NCBI RefSeq assembly: GCF_035920345.1
Contig: NZ_CP109149.1
Location: forward strand, 2,790,001 to 2,854,000
Direction of reading: 5' to 3'
Source: Nocardia vinacea
GTDB taxonomy: Bacteria > Actinomycetota > Actinomycetes > Mycobacteriales > Mycobacteriaceae
DNA length: 64,000 nt
The notes under the pieces are model-generated. The model was given only the letters and a program-made list of their open reading frames with translations, did no database searches and was not told where the DNA came from. The position numbers were made by a program, and so were the translations under genes. Numbering within the stretch: the stretch's first letter is position 1; every line of letters starts with the position of its first letter. Shown one piece after another: positions 15,996-24,428 of this stretch.

Positions 15996-16916
15996 TCAGC
16001 CGACGGGTGGTGTGAGCAGGGTGACCGGGCCGCAGTCGTGGCGGGTTACCGGCTGGCCGAGCATGTCGCGGCCCGGCACAGCGATCGTTGTTCCCTCCAG
16101 CATCGCCGCCGCGGCGTGGGCGACCTCGCCAGCCGCGCTGGCCGGTAGTTCGCAGATAAGGTTGTGGGCGGCCAGAATTCGGGTGATCGGGAGCCTCGAC
16201 AGGCGGTGCGTCGATTCGGCGAACCGGACTGGATCGGCTCCGGCGCCGTGCAGCCAGTGGGCGGCGGCGAGCACCGTGTCACCCGAGAGCAGCGTGCCGG
16301 TGGTGTGGTCGAACAGGCACAGGGTGTCCGGCGCATGGCCGGGCGTGTGCAGTACCTCGAACTGTCGTCCACCCAGGTCGATGATTTCGCCGTCGGCCAG
16401 CGCCCGGCTGATCGGGGTCGGCGGTATCGCCCACTTCGTCAGGTCCGGCAGCGGGCGTAACCGACCGACCCGCGCCAGGGTGAAGAAATACTGGGCATCC
16501 AGCAGGGCGAACCGGTCGAACTCCGCGACCACCCGCGACATGGCGGCGGCATATGTACGAAGGAACGCTGGATCGGCGGCGGTGTGCAGGCACCCGGAAT
16601 TCGGGTCCGCAGCCGTGGGGTGCGCGGCGAAGTCGATAACGTCGACCTGCGCGGCGAGGTCGGCATTGCCGCCGCGGTGATCGATGTGATGATGCGACGA
16701 CACCACCAACACCGGCAGCGCCGTCAACGCCTGCACCACTTGGGATATCGGGGCGATGCCGAGCCCGGAATCGAACAGCAGCGCCGTGTGTTCGCCGATC
16801 ACGAGGTAGCTGGCGACATGCCCGGGTTCGTTGATCAGGTGGATGCCCTCCCCGATGTCTCGAACGTGGAACCAGGACTCCGCTTCGGCACAGAAGGTGG
16901 GAGCTCGTGAGGCCAC
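15996..16916 (-). CDS. Metallo-beta-lactamase-fold hydrolase
   Basis: This 306-residue protein has the MBL core with SSHHHIDHRGGN, where His75-x-His77-x-Asp79-His80 forms the dinuclear metal site. A later GHAPDTLCLFDHTTGTLLSGDTV block gives the bridging Asp and further His. Relatives are glyoxalase II-like, lactonases or other esterases. It is divergent from the amidase gene, and AATGTT/AACATT type palindromes fill the space between. It may hydrolyse a ring-opened or lactam intermediate. That is inference from the neighbourhood only. Confidence 0.85.
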   Translation of the reverse strand: MASRAPTFCAEAESWFHVRDIGEGIHLINEPGHVASYLVIGEHTALLFDSGLGIAPISQVVQALTALPVLVVSSHHHIDHRGGNADLAAQVDVIDFAAHPTAADPNSGCLHTAADPAFLRTYAAAMSRVVAEFDRFALLDAQYFFTLARVGRLRPLPDLTKWAIPPTPISRALADGEIIDLGGRQFEVLHTPGHAPDTLCLFDHTTGTLLSGDTVLAAAHWLHGAGADPVRFAESTHRLSRLPITRILAAHNLICELPASAAGEVAHAAAAMLEGTTIAVPGRDMLGQPVTRHDCGPVTLLTPPVG

Positions 16917-16928
16917 CGCAGCTCCTCG

Positions 16929-16963
16929 AATGTTGATGACAGTTACATTTGCGAATGTAACTG
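16929..16963. promoter_or_regulatory. Palindromes upstream of the MBL hydrolase gene
   Basis: A perfect repeat CAGTTACATT-N4-AATGTAACTG occupies 16940-16963. Overlapping its left arm, AATGTTGAT-N3-AGTTACATT (16929-16949) is a weaker version of the operator seen at 17072 and 23074 (AATGTTGAT-N3-ATCAACATT). The element lies 12 bases before the hydrolase ATG, a position suited to repression. Confidence 0.55.
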
Positions 16964-17071
16964 CGGCGCGTTTCCGGGAGGTAAAGGTTGCGGACCGACC
17001 ATCGAACGGAGCGAAGGTCGCAGTCCATCAACCGGTCGCGGCGAAAAGGTTCACAACAGCGTTACGCGGAC

Positions 17072-17092
17072 AATGTTCATCACATCAACATT
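17072..17092. promoter_or_regulatory. Operator copy in front of the amidase gene
   Basis: AATGTTCAT-N3-ATCAACATT differs by one base from the perfect palindrome at 23074-23094 and shares the same CAC centre. It lies 19 bases upstream of the amidase GTG. The same regulator probably controls both transcription units. Confidence 0.62.
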
Positions 17093-17111
17093 CATGGCTA
17101 CCGTCTGACCG

Positions 17112-18716
17112 GTGATCTCTCCCTTCGATGACCTCGACGCCGATCTACGTTCGGCATTCGCACGGTATGAAAGAGCCTTGATGGCCAACGATCTCGCCGA
17201 ACTGGACGCCGCATTCGCCGACGGTCCTCGGCCGATCCGCAGCGATCCGGCAACCGCGCTGGTCGGCCACGACGCGATCGCCGAGTTCCGGGCCGGGCGA
17301 GCCGGAGCACCGACCCGCTTCCTCGTGCGGGTATATGTGCGCAGACTCGGCCCCGAAGCCTCGGCGATCGTCGCGGAGACCCGCCGAACGAACGGTTCAC
17401 AGGGTGTCCAAACCCAAGTCTGGGAGCGCGACAGCGGCGGTCGATGGGCCGTCACCGTGGCGCATGTATCCGGCGGTCCCGCGCCCACCGACGGCAGCAC
17501 GGTCAGCCCCGACTCATCGATTTGGCGTGTCGCGCCGGGCGAGGCCCCGCTCGTACGCGGCGGCCCAGGACCGCTCCGCGATGCGCGGGTGGCCGTCAAA
17601 GATCTGTTCGCGGTGGCCGGCCACGCGATCGGAGCGGGGAACCCGACCTGGCTGGCGGCAGCGCCGGTGGAGACTCGCCACGCCGCGGCGGTATCCGCAT
17701 TGCTGGCGGCAGGGGCCGATATCACGGGTATCGCGACCACCGACGAGCTGGCATTCTCACTTGCGGGCTCCAATATTCACTACGGCGCGACACCGAATCC
17801 GGTTGCGGCGCACCGAGTCAGCGGCGGGTCGAGCAGCGGTCCGGCAGCCGCGGTCGCCGCCGGGTTCGCCGATATCGGCCTCGGCACCGACACCGCGGGC
17901 TCGATTCGCGTCCCGGCATCATATTGCGGGCTCTACGGTCTACGCACGACCCACGGGGTGGTCGCGCGGACGGGTCTGGTGGGTTTGGCACCGAGCTTCG
18001 ATACCGTGGGCCTGCTCACCCGCGATGCGACGTTGCTCGCCCGGGCGGGCGGGGCGCTGCTGCCGAATCAAGAAGTACATCCGGTCACCAGGATGGTGGT
18101 GGCACCGGAACTGGTCGATCTGCTGGATCCTGCCGCACGCGAATCTTTTTGGGCTGCGGTGCAGGCACTGGCGCTGCGCGATGCGGCCGCTGGAAACGTA
18201 TTGCCACCGCCGGAGACGATCGCGCTCGACTACCCCGACGGCGCCGGGCTCGACACGGTTCTCATGGCATTCCGCACGGTTCAGGCCGCCGAGGCGTGGC
18301 GCTCGCACGGTACCTTCGTGTCCGCTCAGCCGACCGCGTTGGCGCCCGATGTCGCCGCTCGATTCCACGTCGGCCGCGAGATCGACGCCGCAACCGAGAC
18401 CGAGGCGCGCGGTCTGCTCGACGACATGAGCACCCGGCTGCGGCGGATGCTTCCCCCCGGCGTCGTCCTCGCGCTGCCCGCCGCCTCGTCGGCGGCTCCA
18501 CGCCGAGACTCCTCGTCAGCGGACGTGGAAGCGGTGCGGCAGCAGACATTGCGACTGACCTGCCTCGCGTCGCTCGCAGGACTGCCCGCGTTGTCGATGC
18601 CCCACCTCCGGGCGGGAAACCTGCCGGTCGGGTTGTGCCTGCTGGCCGGACCAGGACAGGACTCCACCCTGCTCACCTTCGCCATTCCACCTTTCGACCG
18701 ACAGGACCACACCTGA
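17112..18716 (+). CDS. AtzH-like domain fused to AtzE-like amidase
   Basis: Residues 5-125 form a SnoaL/AtzH-like (DUF3225) domain. Residues 140-530 form an amidase-signature enzyme. The Ser-cisSer-Lys triad is visible as Lys163 in VAVKDLF, the GGSSSG loop (Ser240/241) and Ser264 in DTAGSIRVP. In cyanuric acid degradation AtzE (1-carboxybiuret hydrolase) works with AtzG and AtzH, and AtzH-amidase fusions are known. The next gene is biuret-hydrolase-like, which fits a ureide or biuret-type substrate. Start is GTG at 17112, just after the operator at 17072-17092. Substrate is inferred. Confidence 0.83.
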   Translation: MISPFDDLDADLRSAFARYERALMANDLAELDAAFADGPRPIRSDPATALVGHDAIAEFRAGRAGAPTRFLVRVYVRRLGPEASAIVAETRRTNGSQGVQTQVWERDSGGRWAVTVAHVSGGPAPTDGSTVSPDSSIWRVAPGEAPLVRGGPGPLRDARVAVKDLFAVAGHAIGAGNPTWLAAAPVETRHAAAVSALLAAGADITGIATTDELAFSLAGSNIHYGATPNPVAAHRVSGGSSSGPAAAVAAGFADIGLGTDTAGSIRVPASYCGLYGLRTTHGVVARTGLVGLAPSFDTVGLLTRDATLLARAGGALLPNQEVHPVTRMVVAPELVDLLDPAARESFWAAVQALALRDAAAGNVLPPPETIALDYPDGAGLDTVLMAFRTVQAAEAWRSHGTFVSAQPTALAPDVAARFHVGREIDAATETEARGLLDDMSTRLRRMLPPGVVLALPAASSAAPRRDSSSADVEAVRQQTLRLTCLASLAGLPALSMPHLRAGNLPVGLCLLAGPGQDSTLLTFAIPPFDRQDHT

Positions 18717-19498
18717 TGTCCCGAAACTCCTGGTCACTGTCCGGCGACCATGCGGATCTGCGTCGCCCCATCCATCCGCCACACTCGCTGGAGCTCGATG
18801 CTCTGCCGCAACGGGTGAGCATCGATCTCGCGCGCACCGCGTTGATCGTCATCGACCTCCAGAACGACTTCTGTCATGTCGACGGGTGGCTTGCGCGCAT
18901 CGGAGTGGACGTCTCGCCCGCACGTGCGGCCGTCGATACCCTGCGGACCGCGCTGCCGGCCGTGCGCGGAGCCGACATCCCGGTCGTGTGGGTGAATTGG
19001 GGCAACCGGCCCGACCGGGCCAATCTGCCGCCCGGTGTGCTGCACGTCTACGATCCTGCTGGCACTGGCGTCGGAATCGGCAGTGCGGCAACCGCTTCGA
19101 GCACCGCAGTGCTCGAAGCGGGCAGCTGGGGCGCGGACGTAGTCGACGATCTCCAGATCGCGCCAGCAGACATTCGCGTCGACAAGTACCGGATGAGTGG
19201 ATTCGTCGATACGGTTCTGGATTCCGTGCTCCGCAACCTGCGGGTCGACACCCTGCTGTTCGCTGGCGTGAACGCCGATCAATGTGTGTTGTCGACATTG
19301 ATGGACGCCGCGAACATCGGCTACGACGTGGTGCTGCTCACCGATGCGGTGGCCACCACCTCACCCGAATACTGTATGGAGGCAACGACGTACAACGTCC
19401 GACAGTGTTTCGGGTTCACCGCGACCGCCGCGGACCTCGTCCGCGGACTCACCTCAGCGTCTAGTGCGTTGATCACGAACGTCCGCCGGGTTCGGTGA
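18716..19498 (+). CDS. Isochorismatase-family amidohydrolase, biuret/ureidoacrylate hydrolase-like
   Basis: The 260-residue product has the cysteine-hydrolase triad: Asp47 in IVIDLQNDFC, Lys157 in VDKYRMSGF and Cys190 in AGVNADQCVLST. BiuH (biuret hydrolase) and RutB (ureidoacrylate amidohydrolase) belong to this family and release ammonia from ureide-type amides. The ATG overlaps the amidase stop (TGATG), so the two are translationally coupled and probably act on consecutive intermediates. Confidence 0.82.
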   Translation: MSRNSWSLSGDHADLRRPIHPPHSLELDALPQRVSIDLARTALIVIDLQNDFCHVDGWLARIGVDVSPARAAVDTLRTALPAVRGADIPVVWVNWGNRPDRANLPPGVLHVYDPAGTGVGIGSAATASSTAVLEAGSWGADVVDDLQIAPADIRVDKYRMSGFVDTVLDSVLRNLRVDTLLFAGVNADQCVLSTLMDAANIGYDVVLLTDAVATTSPEYCMEATTYNVRQCFGFTATAADLVRGLTSASSALITNVRRVR

Positions 19499-19504
19499 TA
19501 CGCC

Positions 19505-19561
19505 GCCGCCGGGTTCCGGCAACGGTCCGGCGGCGGCCGCCGGGTTCCGGCAACGGTCCGG
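19505..19561. repeat. Two 26-bp direct repeats after the hydrolase gene
   Basis: A 26-base unit containing CGGGTTCCGGCAACGGTCCGG occurs at 19505-19530 and again at 19536-19561, a period of 31 bases. Each unit is GC-rich and partly self-complementary, so it may act in termination after the amidase/hydrolase pair. No gene is seen from here to the TetR promoter. Confidence 0.7.
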
Positions 19562-19683
19562 GAGTCCGTGACTCTCGACGGCGGTAGTTGCTGTCGGGAG
19601 TGTGGGGTTGGTCTGCGCCGGAACCGGTTCGGGCCTGTCGGCTGAGCGACGCGGAAGGTCGACGGCCGCAGCCACCAGCATTC

Positions 19684-19699
19684 TTGACCTACGGGTCAA
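19684..19699. promoter_or_regulatory. TetR operator copy 1 (TTGACC-N4-GGTCAA)
   Basis: A perfect 6-bp inverted repeat with a 4-base centre lies 19 bases before the TetR start codon. The same element with one mismatch precedes the SDR gene at 20336. This layout is typical of an autoregulated TetR repressor with one adjacent target gene. Confidence 0.75.
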
Positions 19700-19718
19700 T
19701 AACATTTAGAGTCATCGC

Positions 19719-20294
19719 ATGGGCAGGCCACGGAACTTCGAAACCGATACCGTGGTCGAGCGCGCAATGGAGGAATTCTGGACCCACGGGTACGCCGGTA
19801 CCTCTCCCGCGCAACTCGCCGAGGCCACCGGCGTCGGCAAGGGCAGCCTGTACCACACGTTCGGCAGCAAACGGCAACTGTTCGACCAGGCATTGGCCCG
19901 CTACGGACGGATGGGCGTGGAGCACGCCGAGGAGTTGCTGTTCCAACCGGGAAGCGCCCGCGAATGCATCGGCGCATACCTGCGTCAGACCGTGGATTCC
20001 GATGTCGCACAGCCGGTTCGGCGGGGCTGCATGGTCGTGAACACGGCCGCCGAGCTCGGTGGCCACGACGAGGAGATCACCCGAGCCCTGCGTGGCATCG
20101 AGGATGGTATCGTCGCCGTGCTGGCCGCCCGGATCGAACAGGGCCGACGCGACGGCGACGTCGGCCCCGACGTCGATGCGCGGGCCACGGCCGAGTTCCT
20201 GCTCAATACCAGCGTCGGCCTGCGCATCATGACCAAGACCCGCGACACCGAAGTGCTGTATCGCACCATCGACGTCGCCCTGACCGCCCTCTGA
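19719..20294 (+). CDS. TetR family regulator
   Basis: This 191-residue protein has an N-terminal helix-turn-helix (residues 5-55: VVERAMEEFWTHGYAGTSPAQLAEATGVGKGSLYHTFGSKRQLF) and a helical ligand domain. The RRGCMVVNTAAELGGHDEEI block resembles the C-terminal domain of the AcrR/YxaF-like TetR group. It precedes the SDR gene on the same strand, and each has a copy of the same palindrome upstream. It is the likely repressor of itself and the SDR. Confidence 0.9.
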   Translation: MGRPRNFETDTVVERAMEEFWTHGYAGTSPAQLAEATGVGKGSLYHTFGSKRQLFDQALARYGRMGVEHAEELLFQPGSARECIGAYLRQTVDSDVAQPVRRGCMVVNTAAELGGHDEEITRALRGIEDGIVAVLAARIEQGRRDGDVGPDVDARATAEFLLNTSVGLRIMTKTRDTEVLYRTIDVALTAL

Positions 20295-20335
20295 CCGATC
20301 CGCCACGTTGCGGTGGCTTTCGCATACCCGAGTTT

Positions 20336-20351
20336 TTGACCTGTAGTTCAA
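20336..20351. promoter_or_regulatory. TetR operator copy 2, overlapping the SDR ribosome site region
   Basis: TTGACC-N4-GTTCAA matches the repeat at 19684-19699 except for one base. It ends 14 bases before the SDR start and touches the GAAAGGAAG ribosome site. A bound repressor would block the start of the SDR transcript. Confidence 0.7.
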
Positions 20352-20365
20352 GAAAGGAAGTCTCC

Positions 20366-21154
20366 ATGGATCTCGAATTGACCGGCAAGACCGCCGTCGT
20401 CACCGGAGCGAGCCGCGGCATCGGCCTGGCCGTCGCCGAGACCTTGTCCGCCGCGGGCGCGCGCGTGGTCGGCGCTGCCCGCACCATCACACCCGAACTC
20501 GAAAAGGCCACCGTGGCCACCGCTTCGGTGGATCTGAGCTCGCAAGACGGCGCCACTGCGCTCGTGGACACCGCGCTGAAAGAGCTCGGCGGCATCGACA
20601 TCCTGATCAACAACGTTGGTGGCGGCGACGCCGACCAACTGACGCTGGGCGGATTCCTCGACAGTACCGACGATCAGTGGCGGCACTTCCTGGATGTCAA
20701 CCTGTTCAGCGCCGTCTGGGCGACCCGTGCAGCCCTGCCCAGCCTGCTCGACCGTCGCGGCGCGATCGTGAACGTCTCCTCGATCAACGCACATCTCCCG
20801 TCCGCCGGGCCAGTCGGCTACAGCGAGGCCAAGGCCGCGCTCACCGCCTTCGGCAAGCGCCTGAGCGAGGAGTTCGGTCCCCAGGGAGTCCGCGTCAACA
20901 CGGTCTCGCCGGGTGTGGTCGGCACCCGGATCTGGCGCGGTTCCGAATGGGTCGGCGCGAAACTCGCCGCCGCACAGGGCATCTCGCACGAACAGCTGCT
21001 GGCGGCGCTGCCGGACCAGTTCGACATCGCCTCGCGCCGAATCTCCGAACCGGAAGAGGTCGCGGCCCTCGTGGCGTTCCTGGTCTCGGGCAAGGCTACC
21101 AACATCGTCGGAGCCGACCTCGTCATCGACGGCGGGACCATCAAGACCAGCTGA
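20366..21154 (+). CDS. SDR family oxidoreductase
   Basis: This 262-residue classical short-chain dehydrogenase has the cofactor motif TGASRGIG (residues 13-20), INNVGG, and the catalytic set Ser138/139, Tyr152 and Lys156 (GYSEAK). VSPGVVGTRI follows the active site and the protein closes with GADLVIDGG. The ATG at 20366 has a strong GAAAGGAAG site. Control by the upstream TetR is implied by the shared operator. Substrate unknown. Confidence 0.9.
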   Translation: MDLELTGKTAVVTGASRGIGLAVAETLSAAGARVVGAARTITPELEKATVATASVDLSSQDGATALVDTALKELGGIDILINNVGGGDADQLTLGGFLDSTDDQWRHFLDVNLFSAVWATRAALPSLLDRRGAIVNVSSINAHLPSAGPVGYSEAKAALTAFGKRLSEEFGPQGVRVNTVSPGVVGTRIWRGSEWVGAKLAAAQGISHEQLLAALPDQFDIASRRISEPEEVAALVAFLVSGKATNIVGADLVIDGGTIKTS

Positions 21155-21308
21155 CCCCCTGCATCAGGACATCGCGCGGCCGGCGCGTTGGCCGCCTTCG
21201 CCCCGGTGCGGCGACGGCGGCCCCAGCGGCTGGATAAGGGCAGCCCCAGCGGCCCGGCACCGCCGCTGCGTTCGTGCCGCCGAAATTCGATGCCGGACAT
21301 TCAGCGCT

Positions 21309-22259
21309 TCACAGTTCGAGTACCAATCGTGCTCCAGCGCAGCGTGATACGCAGATCATCATGGACTCGCCCTCGGCGCGTTCCTCCGGCGACAGCACAG
21401 AGTCGCGGTGGTCGACCTCCCCGCTCACCACGCCCGTCTCGCAGGTACCGCAGGTCCCTTCCCGGCATGACGAGAGTGCGACCACGCCGCTTTCCTCGGC
21501 CACCTCGAGTATTGATCGGGTCGCCGGAACCGTGAGCGTCAGCCCCGACATCGCGAGGGACACCTCGAACGGGACCGCGGCGGACTCCGCGATATCTCGC
21601 GCGACGAACCGCTCGGCGAACACATCGACCGCCTCGAGTCCCGCGCAAGCGTCCTCGGCGGCGGCAATCAAACCTGCTGGACCGCAGGCCAGTACCGCGG
21701 TTCCCGGCGTCGAATCGGCGAGGAGTGCCGCCATATCCAGGCGTCCCGCACGCGCCGAGTAATGCAGCAGGACCGCATCGCCGTAATGTTCGCGTAGATC
21801 ACGCAGGTAAGCCATGGCCGACTCGTCACGGCCGGTGTATATCAGCCGCCAAGGCCGCCCGCTGCGCTGCGCGGCGGCGGCGAGCGCGAGCATCGGCGTG
21901 ATCCCGATACCTCCGGCGATCAGCACGTAGCCGAGCGCACGCACGAGCGGAAAGTGGTTGCGCGGCGGCCGGATCGAGGCCGTTGCGCCGATCGACAGGA
22001 GTTGGTGGGCCCGGACCGAACCACCGCGCCCATGCGCCTCGCGCAGTACCGCGATCCGATACAGCATGGTGTCGCCGGGATCGGAAACCAGCGAGTACTG
22101 CCGGACGATCCCGTCGCCGAGCAGTAGGTCGATGTGTGCCCCCGCCTGCCACGGCGGTAGCCGGTCACCGTGCGGGTGGCCGAGGGTGAACTCGTCGATA
22201 TTCTCGGCCACTCGGCGGCGGTCGCGTACGACGACGGCGATGGAGTCGGAATCATTCAT
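21309..22259 (-). CDS. Phthalate-dioxygenase-type reductase (FMN/FAD, NAD, 2Fe-2S)
   Basis: The 316-residue product has an N-terminal flavin domain (RQYSLVSDP), then an NAD domain (LIAGGIGITPMLA, VLACGP). A C-terminal plant-type 2Fe-2S domain follows, with CREGTCGTC and a fourth Cys in MICVSR. This order is that of PDR/VanB reductases, which pass electrons from NADH to a Rieske oxygenase. No Rieske oxygenase is encoded in the window. The ATG at 22259 has a GGAGG site. It follows the XRE-cupin regulator by 32 bases and shares its transcript. Confidence 0.88.
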   Translation of the reverse strand: MNDSDSIAVVVRDRRRVAENIDEFTLGHPHGDRLPPWQAGAHIDLLLGDGIVRQYSLVSDPGDTMLYRIAVLREAHGRGGSVRAHQLLSIGATASIRPPRNHFPLVRALGYVLIAGGIGITPMLALAAAAQRSGRPWRLIYTGRDESAMAYLRDLREHYGDAVLLHYSARAGRLDMAALLADSTPGTAVLACGPAGLIAAAEDACAGLEAVDVFAERFVARDIAESAAVPFEVSLAMSGLTLTVPATRSILEVAEESGVVALSSCREGTCGTCETGVVSGEVDHRDSVLSPEERAEGESMMICVSRCAGARLVLEL

Positions 22260-22291
22260 CAGGGCCTCCAGGAAATACGGGCCCCGCCTAG

Positions 22292-22969
22292 TTATTGGTC
22301 CCAGCCACGGGAATCCGCCTCGCGCCCAGCCGCTTTCACGACAATCAGCCTGGCATGCGGGCCGTCCACCACACGCCACCGGTGTGGTGTGCCGCCAGTG
22401 TAGTAGAGGCTGTCACCGTCGGCGAGTCGCGCGTGGCCATGGTCACCGAGGTCGACCACGATCGCGCCCTCGACGACGTACACCCACTCGTCCTCGTCGT
22501 GCTCGAAGTAGGGGCCGAACTCGGCGTGCACGTCGACGAATTCTTGCGGGTAGAACGATGCGCGCCCGTGCACCAGCAGCCGGGTCGAGCCCTCCTCCTG
22601 CCCCGATCTGGCGATACCCCGCGGCAGCTGGACGCCCTCGTGGGAGCGGATCACCTGGCCCTCGGCGGTCCCTTCGGCGTCCTCGCCGCCGCGGGTGTCC
22701 GCCGCCAGCATCAGTTCGACCTGGGTGGTTCCCAGTGCTTCGGCGATGCGAGCCAGCGTCAGCATGCTCGGCCGTGCCAGGCCACGTTCGAGCTGACTGA
22801 GGAACGGATGCGAGATCTGCGCCTGCTCGGCCAGTCGGACCAGGGTGAGTCCGCGATCACGCCTACGGCGGCGGATCTCGGCCCCGAGCATGGTTTGCGC
22901 GTCGTCGGGCGGCTTTTTGGTCACGTTCTCCACCTTCATATCCCACCACCGATAGTCGAAGTGCGTCAC
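22292..22969 (-). CDS. XRE-cupin transcriptional regulator
   Basis: This 225-residue protein has an XRE helix-turn-helix (residues 28-85: LGAEIRRRRRDRGLTLVRLAEQAQISHPFLSQLERG). A C-terminal cupin sensor follows (FEHDEDEWVYVVEGAIVVDL, then GDSLYYTGGTPHRWRV). An alternative ATG at 22939 would remove ten residues. This architecture senses small ligands such as amines or ureides. It is divergent from the big ABC/amidohydrolase operon starting at 23169, and a perfect palindrome lies in the gap. It is the best candidate for the regulator of that operon and of the amidase at 17112. Confidence 0.87.
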   Translation of the reverse strand: MTHFDYRWWDMKVENVTKKPPDDAQTMLGAEIRRRRRDRGLTLVRLAEQAQISHPFLSQLERGLARPSMLTLARIAEALGTTQVELMLAADTRGGEDAEGTAEGQVIRSHEGVQLPRGIARSGQEEGSTRLLVHGRASFYPQEFVDVHAEFGPYFEHDEDEWVYVVEGAIVVDLGDHGHARLADGDSLYYTGGTPHRWRVVDGPHARLIVVKAAGREADSRGWDQ

Positions 22970-23073
22970 GGACGGGCACCCGCACGCTAGACCACCCGTT
23001 GTCGCGTCGGCGAATTAACAAGACCGTAGCTGGCTCGTTCATCTACCCGAAACAAGGCGGCTGAATAGTGCTA

Positions 23074-23094
23074 AATGTTGATCACATCAACATT
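23074..23094. promoter_or_regulatory. Perfect 9-3-9 operator palindrome
   Basis: AATGTTGAT-CAC-ATCAACATT lies between the divergent XRE-cupin gene and the amidohydrolase/ABC operon, 74 bases before the latter's ATG. It shares its CAC centre and all but one base with the site at 17072-17092. GCT and AGC flank it, extending the symmetry with a one-base offset. Confidence 0.72.
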
Positions 23095-23168
23095 AGCTCT
23101 ATCCGTAACGTCTCGCCGACCAGCCACGAGCGGGCCACCACGACCTGTTTCTCTCTCGAAGGACCTCC

Positions 23169-24428
23169 ATGGATCATCCGCTACCGCAGCGTGTTTCGCG
23201 CCTGTGCGGGGCAACCTTGCCCGACGGCTCGGTGGTCGATCTCGACATCGGACGCGACGGCGGGCATTCGCTGGTGACCGCGGTTCGCCCGAGCGCACCG
23301 GACCGGATCGGCGAAACCTCCGACGCATCAATAGATCTGAGCGGTTTCGTGCTGTTGACCGCACCCGCCGAGCCACACGCACACCTGGACAAGGCGCTGA
23401 GCTGGGATGTGCTCACGCCGACCTTCGGCAATCTCGGAGCGGCGATCGACACATGGCGCCAGGGCAGTGCCGAACTGACCGAGGAGTCTTTCCGCAGTCG
23501 GGCAACCGCGGCGGCATCGGCCCTGTTGCGCAACGGCACGACCGCCATTCGGTCGCACGTCGATATCCTCGGTGGCACGGACCCGATGCGCGGTATCCGC
23601 GCGGTGCATAGCGTACGCAGGCGATTGTCCGGGCTCGTCGACATCGAGATCGTGGCGTTGACACCCCCGGCGGCCGATCCCGGACTGCTCCACGCGGCCC
23701 TGGACGCGGGCGCCGACTTGATCGGTGGCGCACCGCATATCGCGCCGGACCCGATCGCCGAACTCACCCGGCTACTCGACATTGCCGAGGCCCGCGGAGT
23801 CGGCGCCGACCTACACGTCGACGAGTTCTTGTGCGGCGACCACCACACACTCGCCCACTTCGCCGAGCGGGTCGCCGGGTGGCCCGCCGCCCGGACGCGC
23901 ACCGCTGGGCACTGCTGCCGGCTCGGCACTATGGCCGCGGACGAACTGGACGCGCTGCTGGCCACGGTGGCGCGCAGTGGCGTGGGGATCGTCAGCCTGC
24001 CCATCACCAATTTGTATCTGCAGGGCTGGGATGACCCGGTCGCTATGCCGCGCGGATTGACCGCGCTCGCCGCGCTGCTCGACGCGGGCATCCCCGTCGC
24101 GGCCGGTGCCGACAATGTCCGCGATCCGTTCAACCCGATCGGCCGCAGTGACGCACTCGAAACGGCCGCACTGCTGATCACGGCCGGTCATCTGGCGCCG
24201 GAAGTGGCCGTGCACTTGGTTACCGACGGTGCGCGCGCGGTGCTCGGCCTGCCCGAGGCCGGCGCGAAACCCGGTGCCCGCGCGGAATTTCTCGCCGTAC
24301 GCGGCAGCAGTCTGCTCGATGTTGTCGCGAACGCACCTGCCGACCGGATCGTCATCCGCGACGGCGCGATCGTGTCCATCAGCCGAACCGACCATCGCAC
24401 AGCCGATTTCGCAGTACTGGAGGTCTGA
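23169..24428 (+). CDS. Cytosine-deaminase-like amidohydrolase
   Basis: This 419-residue metal hydrolase carries the HAHLDK motif (PAEPHAHLDKALSW) typical of cytosine/isoguanine deaminases. Later blocks are DLHVDEFL (metal/proton-shuttle region), AGHCCRL and the Asp in VAAGADNVRDPFNP. It should deaminate, or hydrolyse a ring C-N bond of, a pyrimidine-, purine- or triazine-like compound. First gene of a seven-gene plus-strand operon reaching 30738. Confidence 0.86.
   Translation: MDHPLPQRVSRLCGATLPDGSVVDLDIGRDGGHSLVTAVRPSAPDRIGETSDASIDLSGFVLLTAPAEPHAHLDKALSWDVLTPTFGNLGAAIDTWRQGSAELTEESFRSRATAAASALLRNGTTAIRSHVDILGGTDPMRGIRAVHSVRRRLSGLVDIEIVALTPPAADPGLLHAALDAGADLIGGAPHIAPDPIAELTRLLDIAEARGVGADLHVDEFLCGDHHTLAHFAERVAGWPAARTRTAGHCCRLGTMAADELDALLATVARSGVGIVSLPITNLYLQGWDDPVAMPRGLTALAALLDAGIPVAAGADNVRDPFNPIGRSDALETAALLITAGHLAPEVAVHLVTDGARAVLGLPEAGAKPGARAEFLAVRGSSLLDVVANAPADRIVIRDGAIVSISRTDHRTADFAVLEV

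Noticed and set aside
19505..19561. CRISPR or IS end repeats
   Set aside because: Two GC-rich units with a 5-base gap and no transposase nearby. More likely a local duplication or terminator.
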